Assembly: GCF_001629705.1 (NCBI RefSeq)
Contig: NZ_CP015378.1
Coordinates: forward strand, 372,001 to 436,000
Reading direction: 5' to 3'
Source: Fictibacillus phosphorivorans
Lineage (GTDB): Bacteria > Bacillota > Bacilli > Bacillales > Fictibacillaceae
DNA length: 64,000 bases
Shown piece by piece: positions 52,610 through 61,261 of the stretch. The stretch's first letter is position 1, and each line of letters opens with the position of its first letter. A program made the position numbers and the translations under genes. Below the pieces are notes generated by a model. That model was given only the letters and a program-made list of their open reading frames with translations, ran no database searches and had not been told where the DNA came from.

Positions 52610-54298
52610 ATGAAGAAGGAACCTTGGTGGAAACGATCCGTTGTGTATCAGATCTATCCAAAGAGCTTTAATGATACGACTGGAAACGGAACAGGCGATA
52701 TTGAAGGAATTATTGAGAAGTTAGATTATCTAAAGAATTTAGGAGTAGATGTTTTATGGCTAACTCCAATCTATGACTCTCCTCAACGAGATAACGGTTA
52801 TGACATTCGGGACTATTATAAAATCTTTGAAGATTATGGAACGATGGAAGATTTTGATCGTCTGCTTCATGAGGCACATCAAAGAGATTTGAAGATTATC
52901 ATGGATATTGTAGTAAATCACACAAGTACAGAGCATGATTGGTTTCAACAGTCGCGACTGTCAAAAGATAATCCATATCGTGATTTTTATATTTGGAAAG
53001 ATTCTGTTGAAGGGGAGGAGCCTTCAAATTGGGTTTCGAAATTTGGTGGATCAGCTTGGAAGCTTGATGAGGAAACCGGTCAATACTACCTTCACTTATT
53101 TGATGTGACACAAGCTGACCTGAACTGGGAAAACACAGAAGTTCGCGAACGTGTTTACGAGATGATGAACTATTGGTTTGAAAAAGGGGTAGACGGCTTC
53201 CGTTTAGATGTTATTAACCTAATTTCAAAAAATCAAGATTTCCCTAATGATGATGGCTCTATAGCACCAGGAGACGGACGGAAATTTTACACAGATGGTC
53301 CGCGCGTTCATGAATTCATGCAAGAGATGAACAAGGAAGTATTCTCAAAATATGATGTCCTCACAGTAGGTGAGATGTCATCTACAACGATCGATAATTG
53401 CATCAAGTATACGAATCCTGAGCGAAACGAATTGAGCATGACGTTCAACTTTCACCATCTAAAAGTCGATTATCCGAACGGTGAAAAATGGAGTATCGCT
53501 GATTTTGATTTTCAAAAATTAAAAGAAATTCTTTCGACATGGCAAGTGGAGATGCATAAAGGTGGAGGGTGGAACGCGTTATTTTGGTGTAACCACGATC
53601 AGCCGCGCATCGTATCACGTTACGGCGATGACGGTGAATACCGTGTACAATCCGCAAAAATGCTCGCGACTACGATTCATATGATGCAAGGCACACCTTA
53701 TATTTATCAAGGCGAAGAGTTTGGGATGACAAACCCTAAATTCTCAAAGATTGATCAGTACCGTGATGTAGAGTCGTTAAACATGTTCAATCTATTAAAA
53801 GAAGAAGGTTATACCGAAGAGGAAGTTCTAGAGATTCTAAAGCATAAATCACGTGATAATTCCCGTACGCCTGTTCAATGGAATGAGAGTGAAAATGCTG
53901 GGTTCACAACAGGAGAACCTTGGATACCGGTTGCGTCAAACTTTAAAGAAATTAACGCCGAAGTAGCCGTAAATGATGAAAACTCTATTTTTTATCATTA
54001 CCAAAAGCTCAATAAACTAAGAAAAGAAGTAGATGTCATCACATATGGTGATTATCAATTGATTTTAGAGAATCATCCTGAAATTTTTGCTTATGTTCGT
54101 AACGCTGAGAATGGTGAGAAACTTCTTGTCGTGAATAATTTCTATGGTAAAAACACGGAATTCGCACTACCAAGTTCCGTCGATTTTACAGGTCTCTCAG
54201 CAGAAGTTTTGATCAGTAATTATGAAGGAACACCAGAAGATCTTTCTTCCTTTTCATTACGACCGTACGAATCTGTCGTTTTTCACTTGAAAAAATAA
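52610..54298 (+). CDS. treA: Trehalose-6-phosphate hydrolase TreA (TreC-type)
   Basis: GH13 family phospho-alpha-(1,1)-glucosidase, 562 aa, splitting cytoplasmic trehalose-6-phosphate into glucose and glucose-6-phosphate. Catalytic motifs are GFRLDVIN (nucleophile Asp, near residue 199), VGEMSS (acid/base Glu, near residue 254) and NHDQPR near residue 327. The N-terminal VYQIYPKSFNDTTGNGTGD is typical. Second gene of the tre operon. Confidence 0.95.
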   Translation: MKKEPWWKRSVVYQIYPKSFNDTTGNGTGDIEGIIEKLDYLKNLGVDVLWLTPIYDSPQRDNGYDIRDYYKIFEDYGTMEDFDRLLHEAHQRDLKIIMDIVVNHTSTEHDWFQQSRLSKDNPYRDFYIWKDSVEGEEPSNWVSKFGGSAWKLDEETGQYYLHLFDVTQADLNWENTEVRERVYEMMNYWFEKGVDGFRLDVINLISKNQDFPNDDGSIAPGDGRKFYTDGPRVHEFMQEMNKEVFSKYDVLTVGEMSSTTIDNCIKYTNPERNELSMTFNFHHLKVDYPNGEKWSIADFDFQKLKEILSTWQVEMHKGGGWNALFWCNHDQPRIVSRYGDDGEYRVQSAKMLATTIHMMQGTPYIYQGEEFGMTNPKFSKIDQYRDVESLNMFNLLKEEGYTEEEVLEILKHKSRDNSRTPVQWNESENAGFTTGEPWIPVASNFKEINAEVAVNDENSIFYHYQKLNKLRKEVDVITYGDYQLILENHPEIFAYVRNAENGEKLLVVNNFYGKNTEFALPSSVDFTGLSAEVLISNYEGTPEDLSSFSLRPYESVVFHLKK

Positions 54299-54321
54299 TG
54301 CTACACTATGAATGGTGAATA

Positions 54322-55041
54322 ATGATGAGAAAAAATAAATTTCAAGAAATCTATCAGGAAATATCTGCACAAATCCAAGAGGGTGTCATAAAAGCTAATA
54401 CTCAACTTCCATCAGAACATGATTTAGCAGACCAATACGAGACATCGAGGGAAACGGTCAGAAAGGCATTAAATCTTTTATCGCAAAACGGTTTTATTCA
54501 AAAAATCCGTGGTAGAGGATCAATCGTCCTTGAGACAAACAAATTTAGCTTTCCTGTTTCGGGATTAGTAAGTTTTCAAGAGTTGTCAGAGTCTATGGGA
54601 AAGAACAGTGTAACGACTGTTCATGAATTTGGTTTGATTGAACCGGATGAGTTTCTTCAACAGCAGCTTCAGACAGAACCTGAAGAGCTTACATGGAAAG
54701 TGATTCGTTCCCGGCAGCTTGATGGAGAGACCATCATTTTGGACAAAGATTATTTCTTAAAAAAGTACGTACCAAAGCTCACGAAAGAAATTGCTGAACA
54801 ATCCATTTACGCTTATTTAGAGAATGAGTTAGGACTAAAGATCAGTTTTGCAAAAAAAGAAATTGTCGTTGTAGATTGTACAGCGGAAGATAAAGAATTG
54901 TTGGATCTTGATGATTTTAAACATATTGTTGTCGTAAAAAACTATGTGTACCTAGAAGACGCGAGCCTCTTTCAATACACAGAATCTCGTCACCGACTAG
55001 ATCGTTTCCGATTTGTAGATTTTGCAAGACGGGGAAGATGA
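54322..55041 (+). CDS. treR: Trehalose operon repressor TreR
   Basis: GntR/HutC-family regulator of 239 aa. The winged HTH (about 1-70; LPSEHDLADQYETSRETVRKAL) is followed by a UTRA effector domain that in B. subtilis binds trehalose-6-phosphate. Located 23 bp after treA. The matching operators are the TGTATATACA palindromes in the treP promoter. Confidence 0.93.
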   Translation: MMRKNKFQEIYQEISAQIQEGVIKANTQLPSEHDLADQYETSRETVRKALNLLSQNGFIQKIRGRGSIVLETNKFSFPVSGLVSFQELSESMGKNSVTTVHEFGLIEPDEFLQQQLQTEPEELTWKVIRSRQLDGETIILDKDYFLKKYVPKLTKEIAEQSIYAYLENELGLKISFAKKEIVVVDCTAEDKELLDLDDFKHIVVVKNYVYLEDASLFQYTESRHRLDRFRFVDFARRGR

Positions 55042-55067
55042 ATATTTGAAGCAGTAAAAAACACACG

Positions 55068-55104
55068 AAAACGCAGAGGAAATGAACTCCCTCTGCGTTT
55101 TTAT
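55068..55104. terminator. Bidirectional terminator after treR
   Basis: AAAACGCAGAGG / CCTCTGCGTTTT perfect stem with A and T flanks, shared with the convergent small gene at 55108. Confidence 0.88.
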
Positions 55105-55107
55105 TTT

Positions 55108-55275
55108 CTATAATCCATTTGGACCATCACCGCTATTCCAATTGCTACCTACTTCACCTTGCCTTACGCTAGGGTCGATATTACGGGTATGGTTATCATT
55201 TCTTTTCTTTTTTCTGTAATCTATGACATATGCTAAAACTAAAATTCCGATGATAAATAGTAGCAGCCACCACAA
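55108..55275 (-). CDS. Small single-pass membrane protein (55 aa), unknown
   Basis: TTG start at 55275 six bases after GGGGGAG. An N-terminal helix (about 2-18, beginning MWWLLLFIIG) precedes a basic stop-transfer sequence (DYRKKKRND) and a polar tail ending GDGPNGL. No family recognised. Evidence is the ribosome site, the regular topology and the terminator immediately after the stop. It may share a transcript with the Nudix gene upstream (35-bp gap). Confidence 0.6.
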   Translation of the reverse strand: MWWLLLFIIGILVLAYVIDYRKKKRNDNHTRNIDPSVRQGEVGSNWNSGDGPNGL

Positions 55276-55309
55276 AACAAACTCCCCCTTTTAAAGTTGT
55301 TCTTAAAAT

Positions 55310-55780
55310 CTAATTTATATCTCCAACATAAGTAAGTTTACTGTCTTTCGAATGGACCATCTCTTTAATCAACGGAATGATCTCTTTAGGATAGTAATTA
55401 TAATCTGATAGCCGATCGATAGGGAGCCACTCGATTTCTAGTTGAGTAGAATCTGGAGAAAGTGGATGAAAGTGTTTTGGAACCTTCTCTAAGAAAGCTT
55501 CGAATATATGCTCTACAATATGTATTCGGTCCTCATCCTTTTGATTCTCAACGTGATTCTTGCTGATAAACTCTCGTACCCATAGCAATGGACCAACCTT
55601 CACCTGTACACCAAGCTCTTCCAAGCATTCTCTAATCACGGCATCAGATAAAGTTTCATTAAAATCTTGTCCTCCACCTGGTATAACATATTTCGCTTCA
55701 TCTTCATTTCCTTTTTTAATCGATAAAACATGATGATCATGAATGATTAATGCTTTTACCGAACTTCTAATCCTGTTCAT
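55310..55780 (-). CDS. Nudix hydrolase
   Basis: Pyrophosphohydrolase of 156 aa with a Nudix box: GGGQDFNETLSDAVIREC then LEELGV (about residues 35-58), with the metal-binding REC..EELG helix; the first G-x5-E spacing is met. The substrate (a nucleotide or dinucleotide) cannot be predicted. No clear partner apart from the small membrane gene downstream. Confidence 0.85.
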   Translation of the reverse strand: MNRIRSSVKALIIHDHHVLSIKKGNEDEAKYVIPGGGQDFNETLSDAVIRECLEELGVQVKVGPLLWVREFISKNHVENQKDEDRIHIVEHIFEAFLEKVPKHFHPLSPDSTQLEIEWLPIDRLSDYNYYPKEIIPLIKEMVHSKDSKLTYVGDIN

Positions 55781-55831
55781 CTGATCAGCCCCTATAATGT
55801 TCTTTTCTTTAATTTACCATGTCTCTCATGT

Positions 55832-55860
55832 TGACAGCTTCTGTAAAGTTCGATAGTATT
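55832..55860 (+). promoter_or_regulatory. Predicted sigma-A promoter of the NhaC-type antiporter
   Basis: TTGACA (55832-55837), 17-bp spacer, TAGTAT (55855-55860). The transcript leader contains an AACGC-GTAAAA-GCGTT inverted repeat at about 55884-55899 that could be an operator. Confidence 0.65.
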
Positions 55861-55937
55861 AAAACAGTTACTAACACGCTTCAACGCGTAAAAGCGTTTA
55901 AGTAAATAAGCGTAAGAAGATGAACGGAGAGATTTAC

Positions 55938-57338
55938 ATGAAAAAAGAAATGAAATTACCGGTGGCTCTTGGATTGTTTACAATGATTTTTGCTGTGATG
56001 TTCACGAGTCTCGTGTATATAAAAGTTGAACCACATATTCCATTGTTAGCCTGCTTGATCTTATTAGGAGCAGTAGGAGTTGCTTTTGGAGCACAATGGA
56101 AGACGATTGAAAAAGGAATATTAAATGGTATCATAGCTGGCTTGCAGCCGATCATGATTCTTTTAACAGTAGGACTTGTTATAGCAAGCTGGATGTTAAG
56201 TGGAACAGTTCCTACATTATTATTTTACGGAATGGATATCATTCAGCCTGAATGGTTTGCAGTAAGTGCCCTTATCATTACCGTTATTGTATCTTCTTTT
56301 ACAGGAAGTTCTTTTACAACTGTTGGTACAGTAGGTGTGGCATTGATGGGTATCAGTCATGTGCTTGGAGTCAATCCAGCATTAGCTGCAGGAGCTATCG
56401 TCTCTGGAGCTTGTTTCGGCGACAAAATGTCCCCATTGTCTGACTCAACAAACTTTGCACCAGGAGTCGTTGGCGTAAATATGTTTGAACACATTCGACA
56501 TATGATGTGGACAACGGTTCCGGCATTCATCCTGACTGCTATTGCCTTTTTCGTACTTGGTGGAAGTGGAGGCAATGCGAATCTTCAAGAGATCAAAGAG
56601 ATTCAGTCAGTGCTTTCAAATGAGTTCCCAATTCATCTAGTAACTCTAATTTCACCAGTTGTTGTACTCGTTTTGGCGTTTCGTAAACTGCCAATTATAC
56701 CTATCCTTTTAGCTGGTGTAACAGTGTCAATCATCGTAGGGTTTTTCTTAGTACCAGACCTGACACTGCAAAAAGTTATTAATACTATGCAAAATGGGCT
56801 GCAAATTCAGACAGGGAATGAAACAGTCGATACCATCGTTAATAAAGGTGGATTAATGTCCATGATGTGGTCGATCTCACTTGTACTGATCGCATTAGGA
56901 CTAGGTGGAGTCATCCAAGCGTTAGGAATGTTTGATCTATTGTTTGGAGCTGTAAAAAACACAACTCAAAAAGCGAGCAAGCTAATTGCAACTACCTTAG
57001 CATCTTCAGTAGGAATTAATTTACTGGCAGGTGAAATGTACCTTTCCATCTTGTTGCCAGGTCAGGCGCTGAAGGACGCATATATTAAATCCGGGGTTCC
57101 ACTAAAGAACTTATCTAGAACGGTAGAAGATGGAGGTACACTTGTGAACCCACTCGTTCCCTGGAGTGTGAGTGGTGCATTCTTTGCATCAACATTAGGT
57201 GTATCGGTTATCGAATACATTCCATATGCATTATTCTTATGGCTGTCTCCGATGTTTACATTACTTCTAGCTTACACAGGTTGGAGTATCGGTCAAAAAA
57301 AAACTGGTTCATTAGAAAATGATCATACAGCGGCATAA
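55938..57338 (+). CDS. NhaC-family Na+/H+ antiporter
   Basis: Membrane transporter of 466 aa, about 11-12 helices. The start at 55938 (MKKEMKLPVALG) has GGAGAG upstream; the 55920 frame start is less likely. Family hallmarks are SSFTGSSFTTVGTVGVALMG near residue 113, SGACFGDKMSPLSDSTNFAPGV near residue 157 and NPLVPWSVSGAF near residue 405. The family includes Na+/H+ exchangers and the malate/lactate antiporter MleN, and sequence alone does not separate these. Monocistronic. Confidence 0.87.
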   Translation: MKKEMKLPVALGLFTMIFAVMFTSLVYIKVEPHIPLLACLILLGAVGVAFGAQWKTIEKGILNGIIAGLQPIMILLTVGLVIASWMLSGTVPTLLFYGMDIIQPEWFAVSALIITVIVSSFTGSSFTTVGTVGVALMGISHVLGVNPALAAGAIVSGACFGDKMSPLSDSTNFAPGVVGVNMFEHIRHMMWTTVPAFILTAIAFFVLGGSGGNANLQEIKEIQSVLSNEFPIHLVTLISPVVVLVLAFRKLPIIPILLAGVTVSIIVGFFLVPDLTLQKVINTMQNGLQIQTGNETVDTIVNKGGLMSMMWSISLVLIALGLGGVIQALGMFDLLFGAVKNTTQKASKLIATTLASSVGINLLAGEMYLSILLPGQALKDAYIKSGVPLKNLSRTVEDGGTLVNPLVPWSVSGAFFASTLGVSVIEYIPYALFLWLSPMFTLLLAYTGWSIGQKKTGSLENDHTAA

Positions 57339-57348
57339 TGCGATGGTT

Positions 57349-57381
57349 TAAGAAGCATCTTTATAGGGTGCTTCTTTTCTT
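57349..57381 (+). terminator. Terminator of the NhaC-type gene
   Basis: AAGAAGCA / TGCTTCTT with an 11-base loop followed by TTCTTTT. Confidence 0.7.
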
Positions 57382-57420
57382 TTGACAAATATAAGATCAA
57401 CCATTATCATTATCAATAAC
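57382..57420 (+). promoter_or_regulatory. Promoter and candidate operator of the HTH regulator gene
   Basis: TTGACA (57382-57387), 17-bp spacer, TATCAT (57405-57410). The -10 lies inside ATTATCATTATCAATAAC, which reads GATAATGATAAT on the other strand, reminiscent of Fur-box hexamers. A related palindrome recurs at 58057. Confidence 0.55.
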
Positions 57421-57447
57421 AATAATAAAAAAGGATGATTCTGTATC

Positions 57448-57981
57448 ATGCAAAGCAAAGCAGATTTTATCTTACATCCTGTTCGAATGAAAATTATACA
57501 ACATCTTTCAAAAGGGCCGGCTACCGTAATGGAATTAAAAGAATGGATATCTGAAGTTCCTCAAGCCACCCTATACAGGCATTTAAATCTACTTAGTAAA
57601 AACGAGATCATTTATGTAGTTCAAGAAAAAAAAGTCCGTGGTGCTATAGAACGCACGTATGCTATGAATCAAAATTCAACTTATATTACTGCCGAAGAGG
57701 CAGCTAATCTGTCCAAAGAAGAGCACATGAAAATGTTTATGACGTTTGTATCCAGTGTAACTGGCGAGGTGGAAGCTTACTTTAACGGCAATACGGATCT
57801 TAAAACAGATATTTTCGGTTATAACCAGTTGGATCTTTATCTAGATGATGAAGAATGGGAAGAATTGAGTCAGGGCATGCAGGATCTTATCGGCAAATAT
57901 GTACCAAACAGACCTTCAAAGCAAAAAAACAAGGTTAAACTTGTTCAGATGTTAGTGCCTGAACCTAAGAAGAGCAATTAA
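57448..57981 (+). CDS. Helix-turn-helix transcriptional regulator (ArsR-like fold)
   Basis: Regulator of 177 aa. A winged HTH fills residues 5-75 (LHPVRMKIIQHLSKGPATVMELKEW, then VPQATLYRHLNLLSKNEII), similar to HTH_20/ArsR-type domains in B. subtilis YfmH-like proteins. A helical, acidic C-terminal part with LDLYLDDEEWEEL follows. No metal-binding cysteine pair is present, so it is not a classic metal sensor. The shared TTATCAATAA motif before this gene and before psd suggests autoregulation plus control of psd. The ligand is unknown. Confidence 0.82.
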   Translation: MQSKADFILHPVRMKIIQHLSKGPATVMELKEWISEVPQATLYRHLNLLSKNEIIYVVQEKKVRGAIERTYAMNQNSTYITAEEAANLSKEEHMKMFMTFVSSVTGEVEAYFNGNTDLKTDIFGYNQLDLYLDDEEWEELSQGMQDLIGKYVPNRPSKQKNKVKLVQMLVPEPKKSN

Positions 57982-58056
57982 GAAGAGGAAACGCTGATAT
58001 ATTTAGTAGAATGATTTATACTGTATGTATAACAAAAAATCCCAAGCATAAATACC

Positions 58057-58074
58057 GTTATCAATAATGATAAC
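58057..58074. promoter_or_regulatory. Candidate operator upstream of psd
   Basis: GTTATCAATAATGATAAC: 7-bp arms GTTATCA/TGATAAC around ATAA, 33 bp before the psd start. It shares TTATCAATAA with the site in the upstream regulator's promoter; Fur-box-like symmetry is an alternative reading. Confidence 0.5.
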
Positions 58075-58106
58075 ATTCATATTAAATTAAAGTTAGGTGA
58101 TAGAAC

Positions 58107-58892
58107 ATGAACATGACCAAATTTTATAGAAATCTTTTTGAACTGAACGGCCACCCAGTCGTTGCACGATCATTAAAAAAATTTGCACAATCTAAAGCAA
58201 GTAAACCTTTCATCCCTTCATTCGTAAAACTATATAAAATAAACATCAACGAAGCGACTCGTGAGCTTAAAGAATATCATTCTCTTCACGATGTTTTCAT
58301 CCGTGATTTACGACCAGATGCTCGCCCCGTTCCTTCAGAAGCTCATGCATTTGTAAGTCCTTGTGACGCTGTGTTATCCGTAGTCGATCATCTTACAGAA
58401 GAGAGCCGTTTTACTGTAAAAGGACAAGAATATACGGTTGCTGAATTGTTAGGTTCTGAATCAGAAGCAAAGAAATACAGTGGAGGACAAGTATTTGTTT
58501 TCTATTTAAGTCCTACAGATTACCATCAAGTTCATGTTCCAGTTGATGCTGAAGTTGAGTCTGTGTACACACTAGGAAGAGAAGCTGCACCAGTCAACGA
58601 ACTTGGATTACGTCATGGTCTTAGACCTCTAACACGTAATTACAGATTAGTTACGCAAATGAATGCAAGCGGTCAACCTCTTGCTCATGTTATGGTCGGT
58701 GCTTTGAATGTAAATACGATTGAACGTACGAATCATGAATCCGTTGTAAAAAGAGGGGATTCTTTTGGGTATTTCTCGTTTGGTTCTACTGTCGTTTTGT
58801 GTATTCCAAAAGGGGCTTTAAAGTTTACAGGAAAAAAAGGAAAAGTTAAGATGGGTGAGCTTCTTGGTGAATGGATTCCGAGAGAAGTTTAA
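58107..58892 (+). CDS. psd: Phosphatidylserine decarboxylase proenzyme Psd
   Basis: Membrane-associated enzyme of 261 aa making phosphatidylethanolamine from phosphatidylserine. It self-cleaves at the serine of the C-terminal FGST motif (FSFGSTVVL, near residue 230) to create the pyruvoyl group. DYHQVHVPVDA near residue 139 and the upstream SPCDAVL segment fit the family. No pssA lies adjacent, whereas in B. subtilis psd follows pssA. The ATG at 58113 (MTKFYRN) is an alternative start, with AGGTGATAG upstream. Confidence 0.92.
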   Translation: MNMTKFYRNLFELNGHPVVARSLKKFAQSKASKPFIPSFVKLYKININEATRELKEYHSLHDVFIRDLRPDARPVPSEAHAFVSPCDAVLSVVDHLTEESRFTVKGQEYTVAELLGSESEAKKYSGGQVFVFYLSPTDYHQVHVPVDAEVESVYTLGREAAPVNELGLRHGLRPLTRNYRLVTQMNASGQPLAHVMVGALNVNTIERTNHESVVKRGDSFGYFSFGSTVVLCIPKGALKFTGKKGKVKMGELLGEWIPREV

Positions 58893-58916
58893 AATAAAAT
58901 CCTTGCTATCGCTAGA

Positions 58917-59174
58917 AGTTTGATTTCCGCTCCAGGTTGCTCGCTTTCCATGGGGCGAACGGTGAGCCTCCTGCCGCTTTGCGCCCTTAAGGGTCTCACC
59001 TGTCTAGTTGCAGTGGCTAGCCCCTCGAGGTCAAAAGTTAAATGGTCATGAAGGCAAAAAGCGCCTTCCTAGCCCATTCACCTTTTGCTTGTCGGGGCTG
59101 AACGAGCCACCTCCACTTTTCGGTCTGACCGCTCGTCCCATAGGAGTCTCGCACCTTGCGCTCCAATCAACTTG
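58917..59174. repeat. Dispersed inverted-repeat element, long form (copy 3)
   Basis: About 258 bp with the same ends and order of blocks as copy 1 at 11179-11435, including the nested insertion (CTAGTTGCAGTGGCTAGC, arms AGCCCCTCGAGGTCAAAAG and CTTTTGCTTGTCGGGGCT). Differences from copy 1 are scattered point changes. A 67-codon open frame across it is not supported as a gene. It occupies most of the psd-fruA gap. Confidence 0.82.
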
Positions 59175-59276
59175 CATAGGAAGAGAAAAACATCTTTTGC
59201 TAAAAATCTAATTGATAACAACGATTTCAAGATGATCAAACATAAAGTGATTTAGTTAATAAAACATCACATAAGA

Positions 59277-59320
59277 AAAAGGATAAAACTTCCCGCAATG
59301 CGAGTTGGTTTTATCCTTTT
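59277..59320 (-). terminator. Terminator of the fru operon
   Basis: AAAAGGATAAAAC / GTTTTATCCTTTT, 13-bp perfect stem with an 18-base loop and U-rich flanks on both strands. Confidence 0.88.
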
Positions 59321-59344
59321 GTGTTTCATTTATCTGCCCTCACA

Positions 59345-61246
59345 TCACGCTGCGAGTTCTTTTTTGTCTTCTTGAACTTCTTTTTTCAGTATACCCGCGA
59401 TAAAAGCGGTAACGACTGAACCGATTAGAATCGCTAATACATATAGCAATGGATTTCCGTTCACGATTGGAATAACGAAGGCTCCTCCATGTGGAGCGGG
59501 AAGTCCAATCCCGAATACCATAGATAAAGCACCAGCTACAGCGGAACCGATAACAGCGGCAGGAATTACACGACCAGGATCGGCAGCAGCGAATGGGATA
59601 GCACCTTCTGTAATAAAGGAAGCTCCCATAATGTAATTTGTTTTCCCTGCTTCTCGCTCTGCTTTTGTATATTTCTTTTTGAATAATGTTGTTGATAGTG
59701 CGAGTCCAAGCGGTGGCACCATACCACCAGCCATAATGGCTGCATGTGGTGCAAAGTTACCTGCATCGATCATCGCGATACCGAATGTGAAAGCTGCTTT
59801 ATTAATAGGGCCACCCATATCTACAGCCATCATTCCACCTAAAATTAACCCTAAGAATACAAGATTTCCAGTTCCCATCCCTTTTAACCACAACGTTAAT
59901 GCGTCGTTCAATGCTTTCACGGGTTCAATCACAATGAACATCATGATCAGCCCGGTGAAAAGGATGCCGAATAAAGGATAAAGAAGAACAGGTTTGATTC
60001 CTTCTAGTGATTGAGGCAAGCTGCTAAACAACTTTTTTAATCCAAGAACTAAATATCCTGCTAAGAAACCAGCAATTAGTCCGCCAAGGAAACCAGCTCC
60101 GCCTGAAGCGGCCATGAATCCTCCGACCATACCAGGCGCAAATCCTGGTCGGTCCGCGATACTCATCGCAATAAAACCTGCTAAAACAGGAATCATCAGA
60201 GCAAACGCGTTCCCTCCACCTATCGTGCTGAGCGCTTCAGCGATCGGATGATAAGAAGGATCTTTCGGGTCAGCTGCATTAATTCCGAAAATAAACGAGA
60301 TGGCAATTAGGATTCCTCCACCAACAACGAAGGGAAGCATGTTGGACACACCGCTCATCAAGTGTTTATAAAACCCAGATCTTCCTGAGGAAGCGGCTTT
60401 CTTTTCATCAACATTCGTAGTTTCTCCGTTACTTTTATAAACGGGAGCATCTTGATCTAAAGCTTGCTGAATGAGTTGTTGAGGCTTTCGTATACCTTGA
60501 GCAACTGGAACTTGAATCACGTGTTTGCCGTTAAAGCGTTCCATCTCAACTTGTTTATCTGCAGCGACTATGATTGCATGGGCTTCATCAATATCTTTTT
60601 TCGTAAGAGCATTTTTAATTCCGCTCGAACCATTGGTTTCAACTTTTAAATGAACGTCCATTTCCTTCGCTTTTGCTTTTAGTGCATCAGCTGCCATGTA
60701 CGTATGAGCAATACCTGTTGGGCAAGCTGTAACGGCTAGTATTTTTTGTTTCGAAGAAGCAGAAGAGGTAGGGTTTTCTTCTTTCTCTATCTCTTTTTCC
60801 TTTGTATCGATCGCATCTAAAATTTCCTTTTCCGTTGCTGCGGATTCAAGACTTTTTCTGAAGTTAGGGTCCATTAAAAAGCTAGAAAGTCTAGAAAGTG
60901 TTGCTAAATGATCATTGTTCGCTCCTTCATATGCGGCGATCATAAAGAAAAGATGTGCGTTCTGGCCATCCAAAGATTCATAGTCGATACCATCGGTTGA
61001 ACGTCCGAAAGCGATAGCCGGCTCGCTAACCGCATTCGTTTTTGCATGTGGTATGGCTATTCCTTCTCCGATTCCCGTCGTACTTTGGCTTTCTCTTGCT
61101 AATATCGCTTCTTTATATGCTTCTTTATCATTTAATTTCCCAGCTGTATAGAGTTTCTCAATCAGTTCATCTATGACGGCTTCTTTCGATTGAGACTGTA
61201 AGTTTAATAAGATTGTATCTTTTGTTAATACATCTGTAATTTTCAT
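59345..61246 (-). CDS. fruA: Fructose PTS permease EIIABC (FruA)
   Basis: Imports and phosphorylates fructose to fructose-1-phosphate. 633 aa: EIIA domain with phosphohistidine in IPHAKT (H67), EIIB domain with phosphocysteine in AVTACPTGIAHT (C175), and an EIIC membrane domain (about 290-625) with a Gly-rich SGGAGFLGGLIAGFLAGYL stretch. Last gene of fruR-fruK-fruA, 15 bp after fruK. Confidence 0.96.
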   Translation of the reverse strand: MKITDVLTKDTILLNLQSQSKEAVIDELIEKLYTAGKLNDKEAYKEAILARESQSTTGIGEGIAIPHAKTNAVSEPAIAFGRSTDGIDYESLDGQNAHLFFMIAAYEGANNDHLATLSRLSSFLMDPNFRKSLESAATEKEILDAIDTKEKEIEKEENPTSSASSKQKILAVTACPTGIAHTYMAADALKAKAKEMDVHLKVETNGSSGIKNALTKKDIDEAHAIIVAADKQVEMERFNGKHVIQVPVAQGIRKPQQLIQQALDQDAPVYKSNGETTNVDEKKAASSGRSGFYKHLMSGVSNMLPFVVGGGILIAISFIFGINAADPKDPSYHPIAEALSTIGGGNAFALMIPVLAGFIAMSIADRPGFAPGMVGGFMAASGGAGFLGGLIAGFLAGYLVLGLKKLFSSLPQSLEGIKPVLLYPLFGILFTGLIMMFIVIEPVKALNDALTLWLKGMGTGNLVFLGLILGGMMAVDMGGPINKAAFTFGIAMIDAGNFAPHAAIMAGGMVPPLGLALSTTLFKKKYTKAEREAGKTNYIMGASFITEGAIPFAAADPGRVIPAAVIGSAVAGALSMVFGIGLPAPHGGAFVIPIVNGNPLLYVLAILIGSVVTAFIAGILKKEVQEDKKELAA

Positions 61247-61261
61247 CTTAATGCCTCCTTA

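Noticed and set aside
59008..59211. 67-codon frame across repeat copy 3
   Set aside because: Lies almost wholly inside the repeat and is not conserved as a frame in copy 1.
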